Assembly (NCBI GenBank): GCA_905178155.1
Contig: CAJINV010000017.1
Location: forward strand, 1,232,722-1,296,721
Length of the DNA: 64,000 nucleotides
From: Amoebophrya sp. A120
Lineage: Eukaryota > Sar > Dinophyceae > Syndiniales > Amoebophryaceae
Direction of reading: 5' to 3'
A model generated the notes under the pieces. That model worked only from the letters and a program-made list of their open reading frames with translations, made no database searches and was not told the origin of the DNA. Position numbers and translations under genes: made by a program. Every line of letters begins with the position of its first letter. Positions within the stretch are counted from its first letter, which is position 1. Of this stretch, positions 10,477-23,242 are shown in pieces.

Positions 10477-13400
10477 ATGGCCGACGTTGCTTCTCCGGCT
10501 GCAGCTGAAGAGGTCGCTATTGCTATTGGCTACGAGTACGACGATGACGACGGGAACTACAGCCTAGATGCCGGTGCTGGTGCGCAAGAGGAAGCATACG
10601 CCGCGGATCACGATGTGGACGCACAGCCTACACAGGTCGACATCAACCGATTAGCGCGACTGGAACGCGAACAGAGGGAGAAGTATCTTTCTATTTTCAA
10701 GATGTGTCTCCTGTCATGTTTGTAGTTGAAAAAGGAAAAGCTCACCACTCTTCTAGTCTTTTGCAGTTGAGTTGTAGTGCACCAGAGGACCACCCGTTCC
10801 CGTCGTGAAGTAGAAAGAACACCAATACTCACCCCGAAAAAAATCAAATCTTGTTGATCTTCACTATCAGGCTTAAGATCCTGCAAAACCGCATTGGATT
10901 ACTTCGGAACCAAGAACAAAGATGCTGGAAAGACATCAGCCGCACGCAAAAACAGGCGGAAACGCAGGAGATCGGGGAGGCGGTGCGGGAGGAACGAGTG
11001 ACGATTGCGATGCAAGTCCACGAAGACCTCGTACAGCTGTATGAGAGTAAGAAGGCGAAGGTACTGAAAAGGCAAAGGGCATCAAAGTTTTGTCGCCCGA
11101 TACAGATACACCAGGCGGCCGATCATAGTGCGTGTCTTGTGTCAGAACGCCCATGCGGAAGTGATTATTTTTTTTCTTGCGAAAGTACAGCTGCACACCA
11201 TTTCATCTATTCGACTGATAATTCTAGGCCGCCGAGGTTCGTGCTGACCTTGCGGAAAACAAGGGCGTGAACAAGGCCGTTTTATTGGAAGAAGCCGCAA
11301 TCATCGGAATGGAGGTCAGAGATCAGAAACTACGCGATGAAGACGAACTCAGAATGATGAAAGAGCTGGAAGTAGAAGACAAAAAAGCAAAGGTATAGAC
11401 TTACTTTCATGCAGATTATTTCCCACAGCCACAGCTCTGCCTCTGTTAGAAGGGTTTTGCTTCTATAAGATGGTGTTTATTATGTGATGTATCGCACGTG
11501 GCAAGAAGTTGAAATTCAAATTCCATTTCATAATAATATTCCCGGAAAAATAATCATCATCCACCTGCAGGCGATCTTCGTTCAGAGTGAACGGGTGGAG
11601 CGGAAAGAGCGCCGCGAGCTGGAGTTGCACCTGCTGGAAGAAGCAAGGCGACGGGACAAGGAGGAGTCTTACCTTTCCGTGCTCCGGGATGTGGAAGCGC
11701 TCAATGCGGAAATCGAGGTTAGATTGAGCTGATTTCTTGTCAGGCACAAGAACCGATTTATTCTCGTTTTATCTCTCACTCTCTAATCCATTTATTTTTC
11801 ACGCATGACAAACAGAAAGTAAAAGTTTCTTTCCCTCACCCTGGTCCACCGCTTTAACCGCTTCTCTTTACTATCACAGGAAGCCGAACGGCTCGAGCAG
11901 GACGCCTTGCAGCGGCTCCAGCACTCGCAGAGCATGCGCGACAATTTTCTGCACCAGAGCAGTGTCAGTTCCGAGACGAGTAAGAGGTCCAATGTGCCGC
12001 CGTTGTCTGCCCGGATCAACACGGCCAGGAACCAACACCGGTCCACGGGTGCGACGTTCGGACAGCCACCGCACGTGCCCACGAGCACCAGTAGCAGGAA
12101 GAGCAGTTTTTCCTTCAAATCAGCAGTCAGCGGAAATGCGACACCGGTACTAAATGTAAATGGCACGACAGTGAGAAAGCTTCAAAACGGCGTAGCCACG
12201 ACCTTGAACGCCAGAAGCAGGGTGGGGAGTGCAGGTTCTACGGGTACTAGTTCATCTCAACAGCATTTGCCACCAAGGCTGGTGCAGCAGCAAGAACAGC
12301 AGATGAGGAAAAATTATGGGTACCAACAAGAACAGCCGCTTTCGGAGCAGCACAGTCTGCTCTCCGAGACCTCTTTACTTCAAACCCCACGCAGCACCAC
12401 CTCCGAGCACCAGCATCGGACCAGGCAAGCAGGGACCAGATCCGGTCCGCCGGTGCAGCACGTGCAGGCACAGCCAAAACCAACACCTCCGCATCATCAA
12501 ATCGTGAAAACTATAAACCAGACCAGAACTTCGCAAAATTATTCGCCGAATTTAGTGCCGAAGAACTCAACGCCACATAATTACGTCGGTTCTTCCCCTC
12601 TATCAAAAGCGAATCGGATGAAGGAGATTTTGCAAAGAGAAAGACGAGCTTCACAATCACAGCACCAGGGAACAACTACGAGCAATTCCGCATCGAAACT
12701 TGGCACAACGAGCACTGGTTCCAAAAGACCTTCCCAAACCACTTCTACAAGCACTACCCCACGGGGCAAGAACAGCTTTCGCCCGCCAGCGCGAAGCAGT
12801 TACGAACGAACCATCTCGCAAAACAGGCACCTGCATCAGGCGTTTGTGGCGTCTTCGAGCGCGGCGGCGGGAACAAGTACTACAGGCAGAAACCACGGTG
12901 GAGCAGGTGGAGCGATCAAGGTTCGGGACCACGTGGCTACCATTCCAAAACTGAAGATAAGCAGCGAGGTCGCGAGTAGATCAACATCAAGGGAGCAAGA
13001 AGTTGTGCAAGGACGAGATTTTCATGAAACCATTACGGGGATGAGTACTACAGAATTCGGAAAATTCACCTGTACAACAACTCCAAGGGGCGGAACTACC
13101 GCGTCAGCATCTTCGTCAGCAGCAGCACCACGACCCGATGATTTGTATCAGCAGCAGGATGATCAGCGCGTTCGAGCGTATCCTCAAAAAATGCTGCCGA
13201 CGCAGGGTTTCGTCCGAGGAGCAAAGCAGTCCCCCCGAGTAACAAGAAATCCGTCGAGAAATGTAGAGGTTGAAAAAGTGCCGTTTTTGGAGGAGCTAGG
13301 TAGCCATGCCGGAGGGCAGCACTCTCGGTCTTCTACTTCTGAGCATCCAGGAGATTATAGCAGTGCCATTCGCGTCAAACGTCAGAGTCAAGAAAATCAC

Positions 13401-15059
13401 TCCAAATCTTCCTCTGGCGGTGCTCTGTCCTTCACCACGACCTCGTCTAAAGAGCACGAATTGATGAGTCACGAAAATAATCCTGAGGAGTCGACGTTCC
13501 TTCAAGTCTACCACAGTCCGCAAGACAGCGTCGGAGAAGTTGTACCAGATGGACAACTAGTAGTACAAGATGGCAGAGGAGGACTTCTTGGTCAACATCA
13601 CCAACATGTTCTGGAACCGGTTCGCGAGGTGCAAACCCCAGACGAGGAAAACTCCTGCTCCATGCTGGAACCGCAGCACAAAAGCTCTGCGCGCGGTGGA
13701 TTTTATTCGGCTGGTGGTCAGCCCAACTTTAGTGTCCAGTCCGCGCCTGACGGGGTCAACATCGGTACTAGACCAAGATTGCAAATCAACCAACCGCACA
13801 TCAGAGACCATCTCGGGGGAGGAGCAGGAGGGAGTGGCAAATCAAGTACAACTGGCGCAAATAAGCGGTTGAATGCTTGGGGGTTAACACCCAAAGCCTC
13901 CTCGTCGAGCTCTGGCACTTGTTCCGACGACAACAATCAGGCGTTCTTTTTGCAAGACGAGAAGGAACAGGACCAGAAGTACCAAAAATTCTCCAGCCAC
14001 TCTTACGCGGAGGGCGTGACAAACAACTCCAAATACGAGTACTACAACGCGTCTCCCAGAACGAAAATCGCCGACGTTGTGAAAGCCTTCACGGAGGGAC
14101 GGCCAATCCGGAGGCTGTTGCAGCAGCAAAGTGGCGAAAACGTAGTTCTTGGCCGAGGAGGCGAAGGGGAGAAGAAACCACCAGCATCCTCAAGGCGCCC
14201 GCTGGATGACGACGTGCTTCTCGAAGCTGAGGTAGTGCCGGATGAAGATGATCTTCTAGTTTCACATGATCAAGAACAACTGCAAAAACCAGCTCAAAGG
14301 AATTCATCGTTGCCTGGTCGTGGAGAAATAAATCCTTCGAGCACAGCAACTTGCTGGGATTTTCTCTCCCCGCGGCAAAATTTGACGCCAAGAGAAGTTG
14401 TAAAAACCTCCGCCGGGCCAACGGTGACGCATTGCGAAACATCAGAGGAGGCTCGTCCTGCGAGAGCTACTTCGTCAATAGGAATAGCTTCCACGACACG
14501 TCCAAGTAGATCCGGCGCAGCAGTTCTCCAAAGCACGCAAGCTTACTACAAATCATTGAATTTGCCGAACAAGAGTGACCAAACGACGAACCACAACTCT
14601 TCCTCTGCTACGACTGTCGCGAACACGGAGTACGATACAAGCTCGTCGGCAGAGAACTTGCTTGAAGGAAGTGGCACCGGCAGTGGGCTTGCAGCGAAAA
14701 ATAAATCACAGCACACTAATTTATTTCCGGCGCCTTCGTACCAGGCCCCGCCCGAGCCGGCTAGAGAGGAGATCGCGTCGCCCAGAAGGCATGTAATTGG
14801 GAGCACGCAAACCGGAGCAGCTTTCTCGACTACTAGTGCCTCCGCGGCCAGCGCAGCACCGGCCGGCGTTGCTTTCCTTCGCAACATCTTCAAGTGCACC
14901 AGCGCAACCAGCCCGCAGCACGACACGAGTTTCTCGGTCGGCTCGCACTCCGCGATTGATGATGACGGCAACTCGCACCGGGAGCCGGTGACCTACGCGG
15001 GCAAAACGTGGATGATGGACGAAAGTGAAGATGAGCTCGGGATCAGCGATGGCTCCTAA
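10477..15059 (+). CDS. Coiled-coil protein with long low-complexity tail, five exons
   Basis: Exons are 10477-10682, 10871-11060, 11228-11392, 11571-11717 and 11880-15059. All four introns are GT-AG (188, 167, 178 and 162 nt) and all phases agree, giving 1,295 residues. After an acidic N-terminus, residues of about 55-290 form a continuous, highly charged Glu/Arg/Lys/Leu-rich helix that crosses all the introns and looks like a long coiled coil. The remaining 1,000 residues, from the single large last exon, are Ser/Thr/Gln/Gly-rich and probably disordered. They end in a more ordered-looking acidic stretch (AGKTWMMDESEDELGISDGS). I do not recognise the family. A cytoskeletal or flagellar scaffold is plausible from the coiled coil but unproven. 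The crowding of introns in the structured part and none in the tail is notable. Confidence 0.78.
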
Positions 15060-16048
15060 TTCATGTTATCCGAAAAGTAAATTGTAAATGTAAAAATTAT
15101 GTTTCAAAAATTCCGACGAGGACGTTGCTACCACCAATAAAGCCAGATTTTATATAAAACGAGAAGAATTGCTAGTCGAATAATTAGAAGTGTCACAGAT
15201 GACCAACTTATCACTTGAGGATAATATCACAGCCCATGTACTAGAAGAAACAAGCATTCTTGTGTGCATAATTGTACGATAAGGACATCAGAATAATAGC
15301 TAAACCGAAAAATCGCATACATCAAACATAGTGCATCTGCATGAAAATAATTTGCATGATTTGAAAAAACACTTCTTCACTATGCGCTCCTGGCTGTAAC
15401 CTATCCGCAACACGCGGGAGCCTTCGGGCAGCACTGGTGTTCGCATTCTGGATCCGTCTAGATCAAGATGAAAAGTGCTTCAGATCTTCTCCGACTTCTG
15501 CGTGCACATGCGCATAGCACTCGAACTTCTGGACCAAAAGAAACAAGAATCTTTAGCATTAGCAGCTTGAAAACTGCTGTATTTAGTTTTTCACTTTACT
15601 TTTCGAGACTCTTTCTCTTTTCTTATCAGTGAGCCAGCGCTACGCTACTTTAAGACAATTTCCTTGATGTTTTTTTGGTTTCTAAAGTTACATTTCGATC
15701 TTCTCCCGTAACTACTTACATACTAGTAAACATTTGGAAACCTCCCGAGGACACGCACTGATGACTCTGCTTGGTGCAGCAGCAGCTCGGAGGACGTCGG
15801 CGGCAAGAAAATCATGTCTCTCAGCGGTTCTGTTTGCCTGACTCAGCCAGGTAGTCAAAGGAATTCTTGCTGCTCCTCTGCACACCAGCCGCAGACAAGG
15901 ACAGGCGCCATTGGGGATAGGCCGAGGACGAAACTAGCGGTACTGGCGTACAACTAGACGCGACCATCCCGCAGTTCTTTCTCCCATCGTCAGACCCCTC
16001 GTCCGGGCTTTAATTTCTTGCGTATTAGAACGCAATAAGTGCCAGATC
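15060..16048. other. Intergenic, no gene recognised
   Basis: About 1 kb. An AATAAA hexamer near 15135 could serve as a polyadenylation signal for the preceding gene (inference). One short ATG-started ORF of 47 codons lies at 15814-15957, just before the adaptin gene; it has no known motif and may be a leader ORF or chance. Confidence 0.45.
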
Positions 16049-19000
16049 ATGGAAAAATTTGCGAAAAAAGCGACCAACAAGATGAACAAAATGGTTGGAC
16101 TCAGCCGCGGGGAAGGAAAGTATTTCCAGACCACGAAAAAAGGTAACAAATGTGTTATCAGTTCGCGTTCGACCTCCTCCACCTCCTGATATTAGAAGAC
16201 TAGATGTTTTGCAACCATCACTACGCGGCGCAGTCATCTTTATTTGATGATGTAAGTATTGCGGAGTTTAGCTCAAAATTTGTGATGCAAAATTACCTAC
16301 TCCAGGCGAAATTCACGAGTACAAGGAGGAGCTTCATCTCCACGATGAGTCCAAGCGGATGGAAGCCGTGAAAAAGGTAATAGCGGCGATGACAGTGGGG
16401 AAGGACATGTCACCGCTGTTCCCCGATGTGGTGCAAAGCATGCAGACCACAAATGTCGAACTGAAGAAGCTGGTATTGTTCAAAGCCGCAGTTATGTTCA
16501 CTTTGTCTGGCATTTTTTGATGTTGTAGACCACTCTACAAACTCTATGTCATGGCCCCGCATCATGGTTGTTGTAATCTTCGTGCCAATGACAGCACAGC
16601 CGCAGGCGTAACATGATGAAAAACTAATTATAATCCAGGTCTACCTATACATCATCAACTACGCCCGCACCCAACCCGAGCTGGCCCTGCTTCCCGTGAA
16701 CAGTTTCTGTAAGGACACCCAGGACCTGAACGCCTTGGTCCGAGCATTGGCCGTCAGGACCATGGGCTGTATCCGGCTGGACCAGATTGTCGAGTATCTA
16801 CTGGAGCCGCTGAAGAGGTGTTGCCAGGACTCCGACCCTTATGTGAGGAAAACCGCAGCGATATGTATTCCGAAGGTAAAAATATGAATTGACTTCGTAC
16901 TACAAGCTCTTTCCATAAAACGTGCATGATGCGTGTCTCGTGTGGATCATCCGTGTAGTGGAAATACGAATTGGGCCATGCATTTCAACTAGAAAGACGA
17001 TGAACCTGTACGAAGCCTCTACTCGATAATCCCACCACCACACGATCACAGGTTTACGACATCAACCCGGACCTCGTCGAGGACCAAGGTTTCGTGCCAA
17101 CGATGCTTCAAGACATGCTCGGTGATTCTAACCCGATGGTGGTCGCCAACGCGGTTGCCGCTTTGTCCGAAATCTCCGAGGCGAAAGGGCGAGATTACCT
17201 CCAACTCGACAGGGACGGCGCAGTGGCGAAACTCCTGACGGCGCTCAACGAGTGCACAGAGTGGGGACAGATCTTCATCCTCGACGCACTGGCCTCGTAC
17301 TAACCACTTTCTAAAATTGGCGGATCACCTCATCATGCCTGTACTAGTGAAAAGCTTGCTTTCCGACTGAGGGGTCGTGAAGGCGTTTCTGTGCTTCCCC
17401 CGCAGATGTGCTTTTTTTAATATTGTACTGCGCATGATCTTGTTCACATAGACGATGACGAATGCTCTCTATTTCTACGTGCAACTACCAGCGGCGCGCT
17501 ACAAGAAGTCAATGAATTTAAACCTAAGAAAGAAACTCGAAACCAACAGCTACGCCCCGAAGAACATGAAGCGCGACGCTGAGCAGATTGTCGACCGCGT
17601 AACCGCCCGTCTGTCCCACGCCAACGCGTCTGTCGTGATGTCGGCGATCAAAGTTGTTCTAACCTTCATGGAGCACATCGACAACCAGGAAACTCTAAAA
17701 ACCTTGATGAAGAAGCTCACCGCGCCGCTGATGACGCTCCTCTCTTCCGAGTCGGAGCTCCAGTACGTCGCGCTGCGAAATATCTACCTCATCGCGCAGA
17801 AACGGCCCGGGATCGTGACCACGGACGTGAAAATATTTTTCGTGAAGTACAACGACCCGGTGTACGTGAAACTCGAGAAGATAAAGTTGATGGTGATGCT
17901 CTGCTCCGACAGGAATTCGGATCAAGTGCTGCAAGAGTTCAAGGATTACGCGCAGTCCATGGACACGGAGTTTGCGAAACGAGCCGTGCGGTCAATCGGG
18001 AACGTCGCTCTCAAATTCGAGTCCGTGTCGAACAAGTGCATCGCGGTCTTTTTGGAATTGATTGAGACGAAGATCCCGCACGTGATTCAGGAATCCGTGG
18101 TCGTGATAAAAGACATTTTCCGCAAGTACCCCAGTCAATACGAGGCGGTCTTAGCGGCGTTGTGCGACTCCTTTGACCTGTTGGACACGACGGAAGCAAA
18201 ATCGGCAATGATCTGGATTCTGGGTATTGTATAAGTGCAGCCTATTATAATTGGGACATTGATATTAATTCAGAAACGCGTCTTGTTGATATAATTGTCT
18301 GCTTGCAGAAAGAGCACAAACATACGTAGACGTATGGCCGTGGGAGCTACGCCTACGCATCTTCCCGCTTTACGAAATGAGCCTAAATTTGTAGGTGTTT
18401 TAATTCAAACTATGTGTAAGAAGTACAACAATACATACTCGCAGGTGACTACGCGGAGCGAATCGACAAGGTTGAGGACATATCAGATGCAAAAATATCG
18501 TACCCGTACTAATCGCAGTAATGCATGACAAATCCGGTCTCTTAGCTACATCTGCATGACAAAGTCCAGCTTTCTTCTTGCCAAAATTTGTCATGCGACT
18601 CATACTAGTACGATACTTTTGCAATGCATAGGACATCCTGGACTCCTTTGTCGAGGAGTTTCACGACGAGCCGGCGCCGGTGCAGCTCCAAATCCTCACC
18701 GCCGTCGTGAAATTGTTTCTCAAAATGCCAACCCAGACGCAAAACATGGTGACCAAAGTCTTGAAGATGGCCACGGAAGAGTCGGAAAATCCGGATCTGC
18801 GGGATCGCGGGTACATTTACTGGCGATTACTGCACAAAAACCCGGAAGCGACAAAGAGGGTGGTGTTGGGGGACAAGCCGCAGATCCGGTCGGAAATGCA
18901 GGCAATGGACAAACAGACGCTGAACGCGTTGATTCCCCAGCTGAGCTTCATGAGCAGCGTTTACCACGTATTTACAGCTAGAGGCTGTTTTTATTTTTTT

Positions 19001-20581
19001 TTTGAAAGTAGGTTAGAAATAGAATGGAGTTAGTACTGCTAATATGTGATTGGTCAACATCGTGATGGAGTTTTTCATCTTTGTAGTCGTGCCGGGGCGC
19101 ACTTTGATTAGACATAGTCAGTGAAGATACGGAATTATCTTCGCCGCACTGATTTTATTACTATTGAAAACGCAAAACAGCAACTTCCCGAGGAGTTCAT
19201 TACGCGAGTTCAATTGAATCCAAGAGACGACGACGATGAGGACTACGACGACGAAAATTACGGCGACAAAATTAGCAGAATGAAAGGTAAAGAGAACTTG
19301 CACTTGGCATGAATGAGAATTACTTATGTCGCCTCTTTTTTACCTTTCTGAGCTGTCTTGTGAGGTTTCCGGTTGCAACGAAGTTTTGGCTTCACGATCA
19401 CGCTTGTAGCAAACTGGTCGGTCAGACAAGTTATTTTGGTCCTACATTTGGATATGTAATACAACTAAACATGACATTATCAATTCCCACAGGCGAGCTT
19501 TCCAAGCCTGCGGAGTTCAAGGAAAAAGTTTCCGGCGGCGACCTCCTCGACCTCCTGGATATGGACGGGGACGGCGGCGCCACTCCGACCGGCGGTCAGC
19601 AAACGCCCTCAAATGTGCAGAAGCAGCAGGTGCTCGCCGCCACCCAGCCGGGGCAGAACAAGTCTACCGGTTTGGAAATCCAGGGGTGCATAACGAAAAG
19701 CGGTGCCGGTGCCAATCTCTGTTTGACGATCAAAAACTCGTCCCCCAACCCGCTCGCCGGCGACAAGTTCGCGATCCAGCTGAACAAGAACGCCATCGGG
19801 TTCTATGCAGTGAAGCAGCTCGCGCAGGTGATGCCGAGTATAGTGCCAAGCGGGGGAAGCTGCGACGTGGAAGTGCCACTGATGGCCGGGAAACCGGAGC
19901 TATTGGTGAGCGAAGTCCCCCCGAGCGCGCAACACACGTTGCAGCTGCAGGTGGCGATCAAGTGCCAATTGGACATCTTCTATTTCACGCAGCCCTTCGA
20001 TGCGAGGGCGATTCTGGAGAGTGGGAAGGACTGGGTATAAAACTTGAAGAAGCTACTTTTCTGTTGTAGCATTTGCACGCCGCTGCATCAGAATAATAAA
20101 TTATGATGCGTGGTGCGCGCCGTGACTTCTACTAGAGCTTTAGCCTTTATTCGAGTTCTGCAGCTATGAGATCATAATCATCGTGTTCCCTCAATGAATT
20201 CTATGAAACCACTACCACTTTTTTCAGGTCGACCGCCAGCGCTTCATGGCGCAGTGGCAGGCGACCGAATCCAGGCAAGCCCAGCGGGTGTACCTCTACG
20301 GGCCGGGGAAAGCGCTGGACGCGAATGACTTGCTTACCAAACTCCTCGACGATATAGGGTTTTTCTTTGTCGCGAAAAACAACAGCAACAACTGCAGCTA
20401 CTACGCGGGGCGGTATTCCCACCAAGGCACGGGCTCGGATTCCGGGTTCCACTACGCACTGCTGGAGTGCTGCATGCAGAACCAAATGATTCGCATCAAC
20501 GCGCGCTCCACACAGCAGGGCATGCCGCCAGTCTTGCACACCACCTGTGTAAACGCGCTGGGGATAAAGCCGAAGCAGTAG
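16049..20581 (+). CDS. Clathrin adaptor complex AP-1/AP-2 beta subunit, ten exons
   Basis: Proposed exons are 16049-16142, 16306-16472, 16639-16875, 17052-17296, 17550-18223, 18445-18476, 18632-18967, 19181-19286, 19493-20034 and 20228-20581, giving 928 residues, the normal size of beta-adaptins. The trunk is unmistakable: [63 protein letters not shown] and GQIFILDAL. The hinge holds a clathrin-box match (LLDMD), and the C-terminal exons encode the two-part ear (appendage) domain. The protein would link clathrin to cargo on trans-Golgi or plasma membrane; AP-1 and AP-2 cannot be separated here. About 17 extra basic residues precede the usual N-terminus. All introns except number 6 have clear GT-AG ends. 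Intron 6 is an introner-like element (18476-18635) that leaves a 32-nt microexon. A canonical alternative for it is GT at 18471 to AG at 18631, which loses two residues. Confidence 0.93.
18476..18635 (+). mobile_element. Introner-like element 1 (intron 6 of beta-adaptin)
   Basis: The element is 18481-18630 (150 nt), starting TATCAG and ending TGCATA. It is flanked by the direct repeat GGACA at 18476-18480 and 18631-18635. Its arms pair over roughly 40-50 nt: TGCAAAAATATCGTAC on the left corresponds to GTACGATACTTTTGCA on the right. Inside are the motifs GCATGACAAA (18532 and 18554 regions) and TTTGTCATGC (18587 region). Its length makes retention a frameshift. Exact removal of the element plus one target copy joins [13 protein letters not shown], which aligns without a gap to ordinary beta-adaptins, yet no GT-AG boundary gives that junction. 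Confidence 0.8.
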
Positions 20582-21762
20582 CAAGGATCATGGACTCGTT
20601 GACTTTGCCCGAAAATGAAGTCTTGTTTCATCTTCAGCAAAATAAAATTCTCAAAAACCCTAGCATAATTGCGACAAATAAAAAGAAGTCGAAGTGGCGA
20701 CACAAATTGTGTGTCAAATCATACGACCCAGAGAAAAAAACATACCACCAGGCTTTTTTTCTCTGATCCAAGACCTGCTTCCCGAAACCAAAAGGCAAAG
20801 ATCCTCAGTTTCAGGAAGAAACAGCAGTTCTTGGCGAGAATTGTTGAAGTACGATTTTTTTTCCCCATATCCCCGAGGATGATACCCTCATCCTTTAACC
20901 CGCAGTGATAGTCGACATATTTCTTCAACAATGAGGTACACAGTTAACACAAGATCAGGAAGAAAATAAAAATGAAGTAGAAACTACTGGCACCCGCACG
21001 ACCGTGGAAGCACTTGTTGAGAAGTAGCCGAAAGGAGCTTCAGGCTGTTCCTTTTGCCGCTACCGGGGGAGCAGAAAAATATTAAAGTGATGGCAAAACA
21101 GCGAGCACACACAACTTTCTGTTTTGAGCTTCTGTCTCGTTGGTTTGCCTGTGCCACAAGGAGTTCCGCGTAGTCGTTGATCCTGTTGATTTGCCTCTAT
21201 GGTAGACGTCTCGCCGCCACAGTGGATCGGCAGTTTTTTGTGAAGATCAGCAACTATAAAAATTAAAGAACTACTGTTAGACGAAATACAAGGAAGATCG
21301 GATAAATGAACTCGGATCTTCTGCAACTGCCTTCGAGCTTGACAAAAGTGTGCTAAAAAGTAGAGGAGCAACAGATTCGATTCATTCCCTGGTGAAAATG
21401 AGGATGCGGTGCATCAAGATCGAGAAAAAGATCATGATTTCGTTTGAGTGTGCTTCTGCTGCTCCACAACTAGACTACAAGGTGTACGCAGAAAATGAAG
21501 ATATAGATCCTCTACTTCCTGTGCTGCATGTTCCTTGGCTTGTGCTTGTGCTATTCTAGTAAATAAATTGTGTTCCTGCTACTTCGTGTATGAACAAATC
21601 TAAAATCAAAATTTGAACACAGGATGTTCGATGTTGATGCGAGGCCCCACGACATAGATTCGTTTCTTATCCGTTTTCAATAGCAACTCTGGTTCTAGAG
21701 GTTTTTTGTTTGTTTAGATTCTACAACGTCGCAGTCGCAGTCACCTACTTCTGAGCAGTAAA
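20582..21762. other. Intergenic, no gene recognised
   Basis: About 1.2 kb of AT-rich sequence with short ORFs only (for example 20669-20908 plus, 21060-21371 minus). None carries a recognisable motif. It probably contains the adaptin 3' UTR and the methyltransferase promoter. Confidence 0.5.
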
Positions 21763-22914
21763 ATGACATCAGTTCCAGTAGACCTCAACAATCCGCCAGC
21801 AGCTGAGGCCATGTCCTTTGCCAACAAGCGGCCATGTAGTTCTTCCCCTCAAGAAGCGACAACAGCCGTAATATCGCCCCGCCCTACGGCTCGCCCAACA
21901 ACTCTCCCAGCAGCAGGTCTTGAACTAAACCAACCAGCGATATTACAAAACCCCCCAGCCACGACGTCGTTTCAGTCCTACCTCCTGCTCCACAATGTGG
22001 GGAAAAAGCAAAATTTCGGTCAGCTCCTCCGCTCAGCTATGGCGTTCGGCGTGACCGAAGTGGGCGTGGTGGGTGCGAAAAAGATTGCCGATTTGCAACT
22101 GTTCGGCAACCAGGGGACCTGTTCGCACTGCGATTTCCGGTTCTTTGATACGTTGCATGACGCGAAAACGTACTTCTGCGAAGAGAAAAACGCGGAGCTG
22201 TGTGGGATTGAAATTTCCAACACGTCGAGACCGGTCATTGCGAAAATGATGACGACACGACAGATGAATTATCTTCGAAATTGTAAAGACGGTGGAGGCA
22301 GCACCAGCAGCAGCTGCAGCAAAAACAGAAATTGCGACACGAAACTACAACCACAGCAGGAATATACCACAAATTATGAATCCAAAGCAGATGCAGATGC
22401 AGGCGAGAATCTGGAGGCACAGCAACCGGAATCCCGGTCCCTCTTCCAGATGCACTTTCCCTTCACCAAATCCACGGTTTTTATGCTCGGGAACGAGGGC
22501 TCTGGGATGTCGGAGCAACAAATCAAAATCTGCGACTTTTTGGTCCACATTCCCCAGCACTCGAAGAAAACAGCGTCGCTTAACGTCGCCGTCGCCGGGT
22601 CCATTGTGTTGCACCACTTCGCAATTTTCGCGGATTTTGCCGAAACCGGGATAATCGGGGAGAAGTTTGAGCTGGAAGAACCCCGGAGCAAAGTGGACAA
22701 ATTCAAAAACCCCACAGACGCGGAAAAACAGGAGATCGAGCGCAAGAGGCAAATGAGGAAAAGAAAAAGGGAAGAGGTAGAGGACGATTGTGTTGAAGGT
22801 GGGGGTGTAGCTGTTGTTGTTGACGGGGCGCAATTACCAGACGACCAAATGATCGTAGACTCTGAAAGTCCTGCTGGACCCGAGCCCTCTGCTTCTGAGT
22901 ACGGCGGTGCATAA
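21763..22914 (+). CDS. SpoU/TrmH-family (SPOUT) RNA 2'-O-ribose methyltransferase
   Basis: A single-exon gene of 383 residues from the ATG at 21763. The SPOUT knot motifs are present in order: motif 1 near residues 71-88 (LLLHNVGKKQNFGQLLRSA), motif 2 near 242-249 (LGNEGSGM) and motif 3 near 260-285 (IPQ, then SLNVAVAGSIVLHH). These form the S-adenosylmethionine-binding trefoil knot and the active site, with the motif 1 Asn and Arg as expected catalytic residues. The target (tRNA or rRNA) cannot be told from sequence. An insertion of about 60 residues, Ser/Gln-rich, lies between the two halves of the fold (residues about 170-235). The N-terminus (about 65 residues) is Pro/Ala/Thr-rich and might be an organelle-targeting or disordered leader. 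The C-terminus ends in a basic KRxMRKRKRE stretch and an acidic tail. Confidence 0.88.
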   Translation: MTSVPVDLNNPPAAEAMSFANKRPCSSSPQEATTAVISPRPTARPTTLPAAGLELNQPAILQNPPATTSFQSYLLLHNVGKKQNFGQLLRSAMAFGVTEVGVVGAKKIADLQLFGNQGTCSHCDFRFFDTLHDAKTYFCEEKNAELCGIEISNTSRPVIAKMMTTRQMNYLRNCKDGGGSTSSSCSKNRNCDTKLQPQQEYTTNYESKADADAGENLEAQQPESRSLFQMHFPFTKSTVFMLGNEGSGMSEQQIKICDFLVHIPQHSKKTASLNVAVAGSIVLHHFAIFADFAETGIIGEKFELEEPRSKVDKFKNPTDAEKQEIERKRQMRKRKREEVEDDCVEGGGVAVVVDGAQLPDDQMIVDSESPAGPEPSASEYGGA

Positions 22915-23242
22915 AAATGATCAGCACGATGAACACGACGTGATCCAATGAAGCTAACAGTGCCAATGCGTCAAGGATCAGACTAAGTATAATTGAGACG
23001 GTATCTTTATGGGATTCTTCAAGAAGCGCTACTCGCTCCGCTTGGAGCCAAGACAACTTTTGTTCATCGGTCTGCGGGACCATTTTGCGTTGCTGCGTCT
23101 TCCCATCTTTTGAATATCGCTGTTGTGTTGGTGAAGATGATGATGAATATGCTTCGGGTTCGGTCGTCTGTGTCTCCATCGCTCTTTCACTTTCATGTCG
23201 TGATCAGGATTTGTTCATAACTACAAAGAAATAAAAGACGCA
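22915..23242. other. Short intergenic gap
   Basis: About 330 nt separating the SpoU methylase gene from the first tandem paralogue. No gene or strong signal seen; a minus-strand ORF at 22703-23179 overlaps the methylase gene and has no motif. Confidence 0.5.

Noticed and set aside
10683-10870. First intron of the coiled-coil gene as an introner (contains CCTGTCATG)
   Set aside because: The core word is present, but the ends do not pair and no direct repeat flanks the intron.
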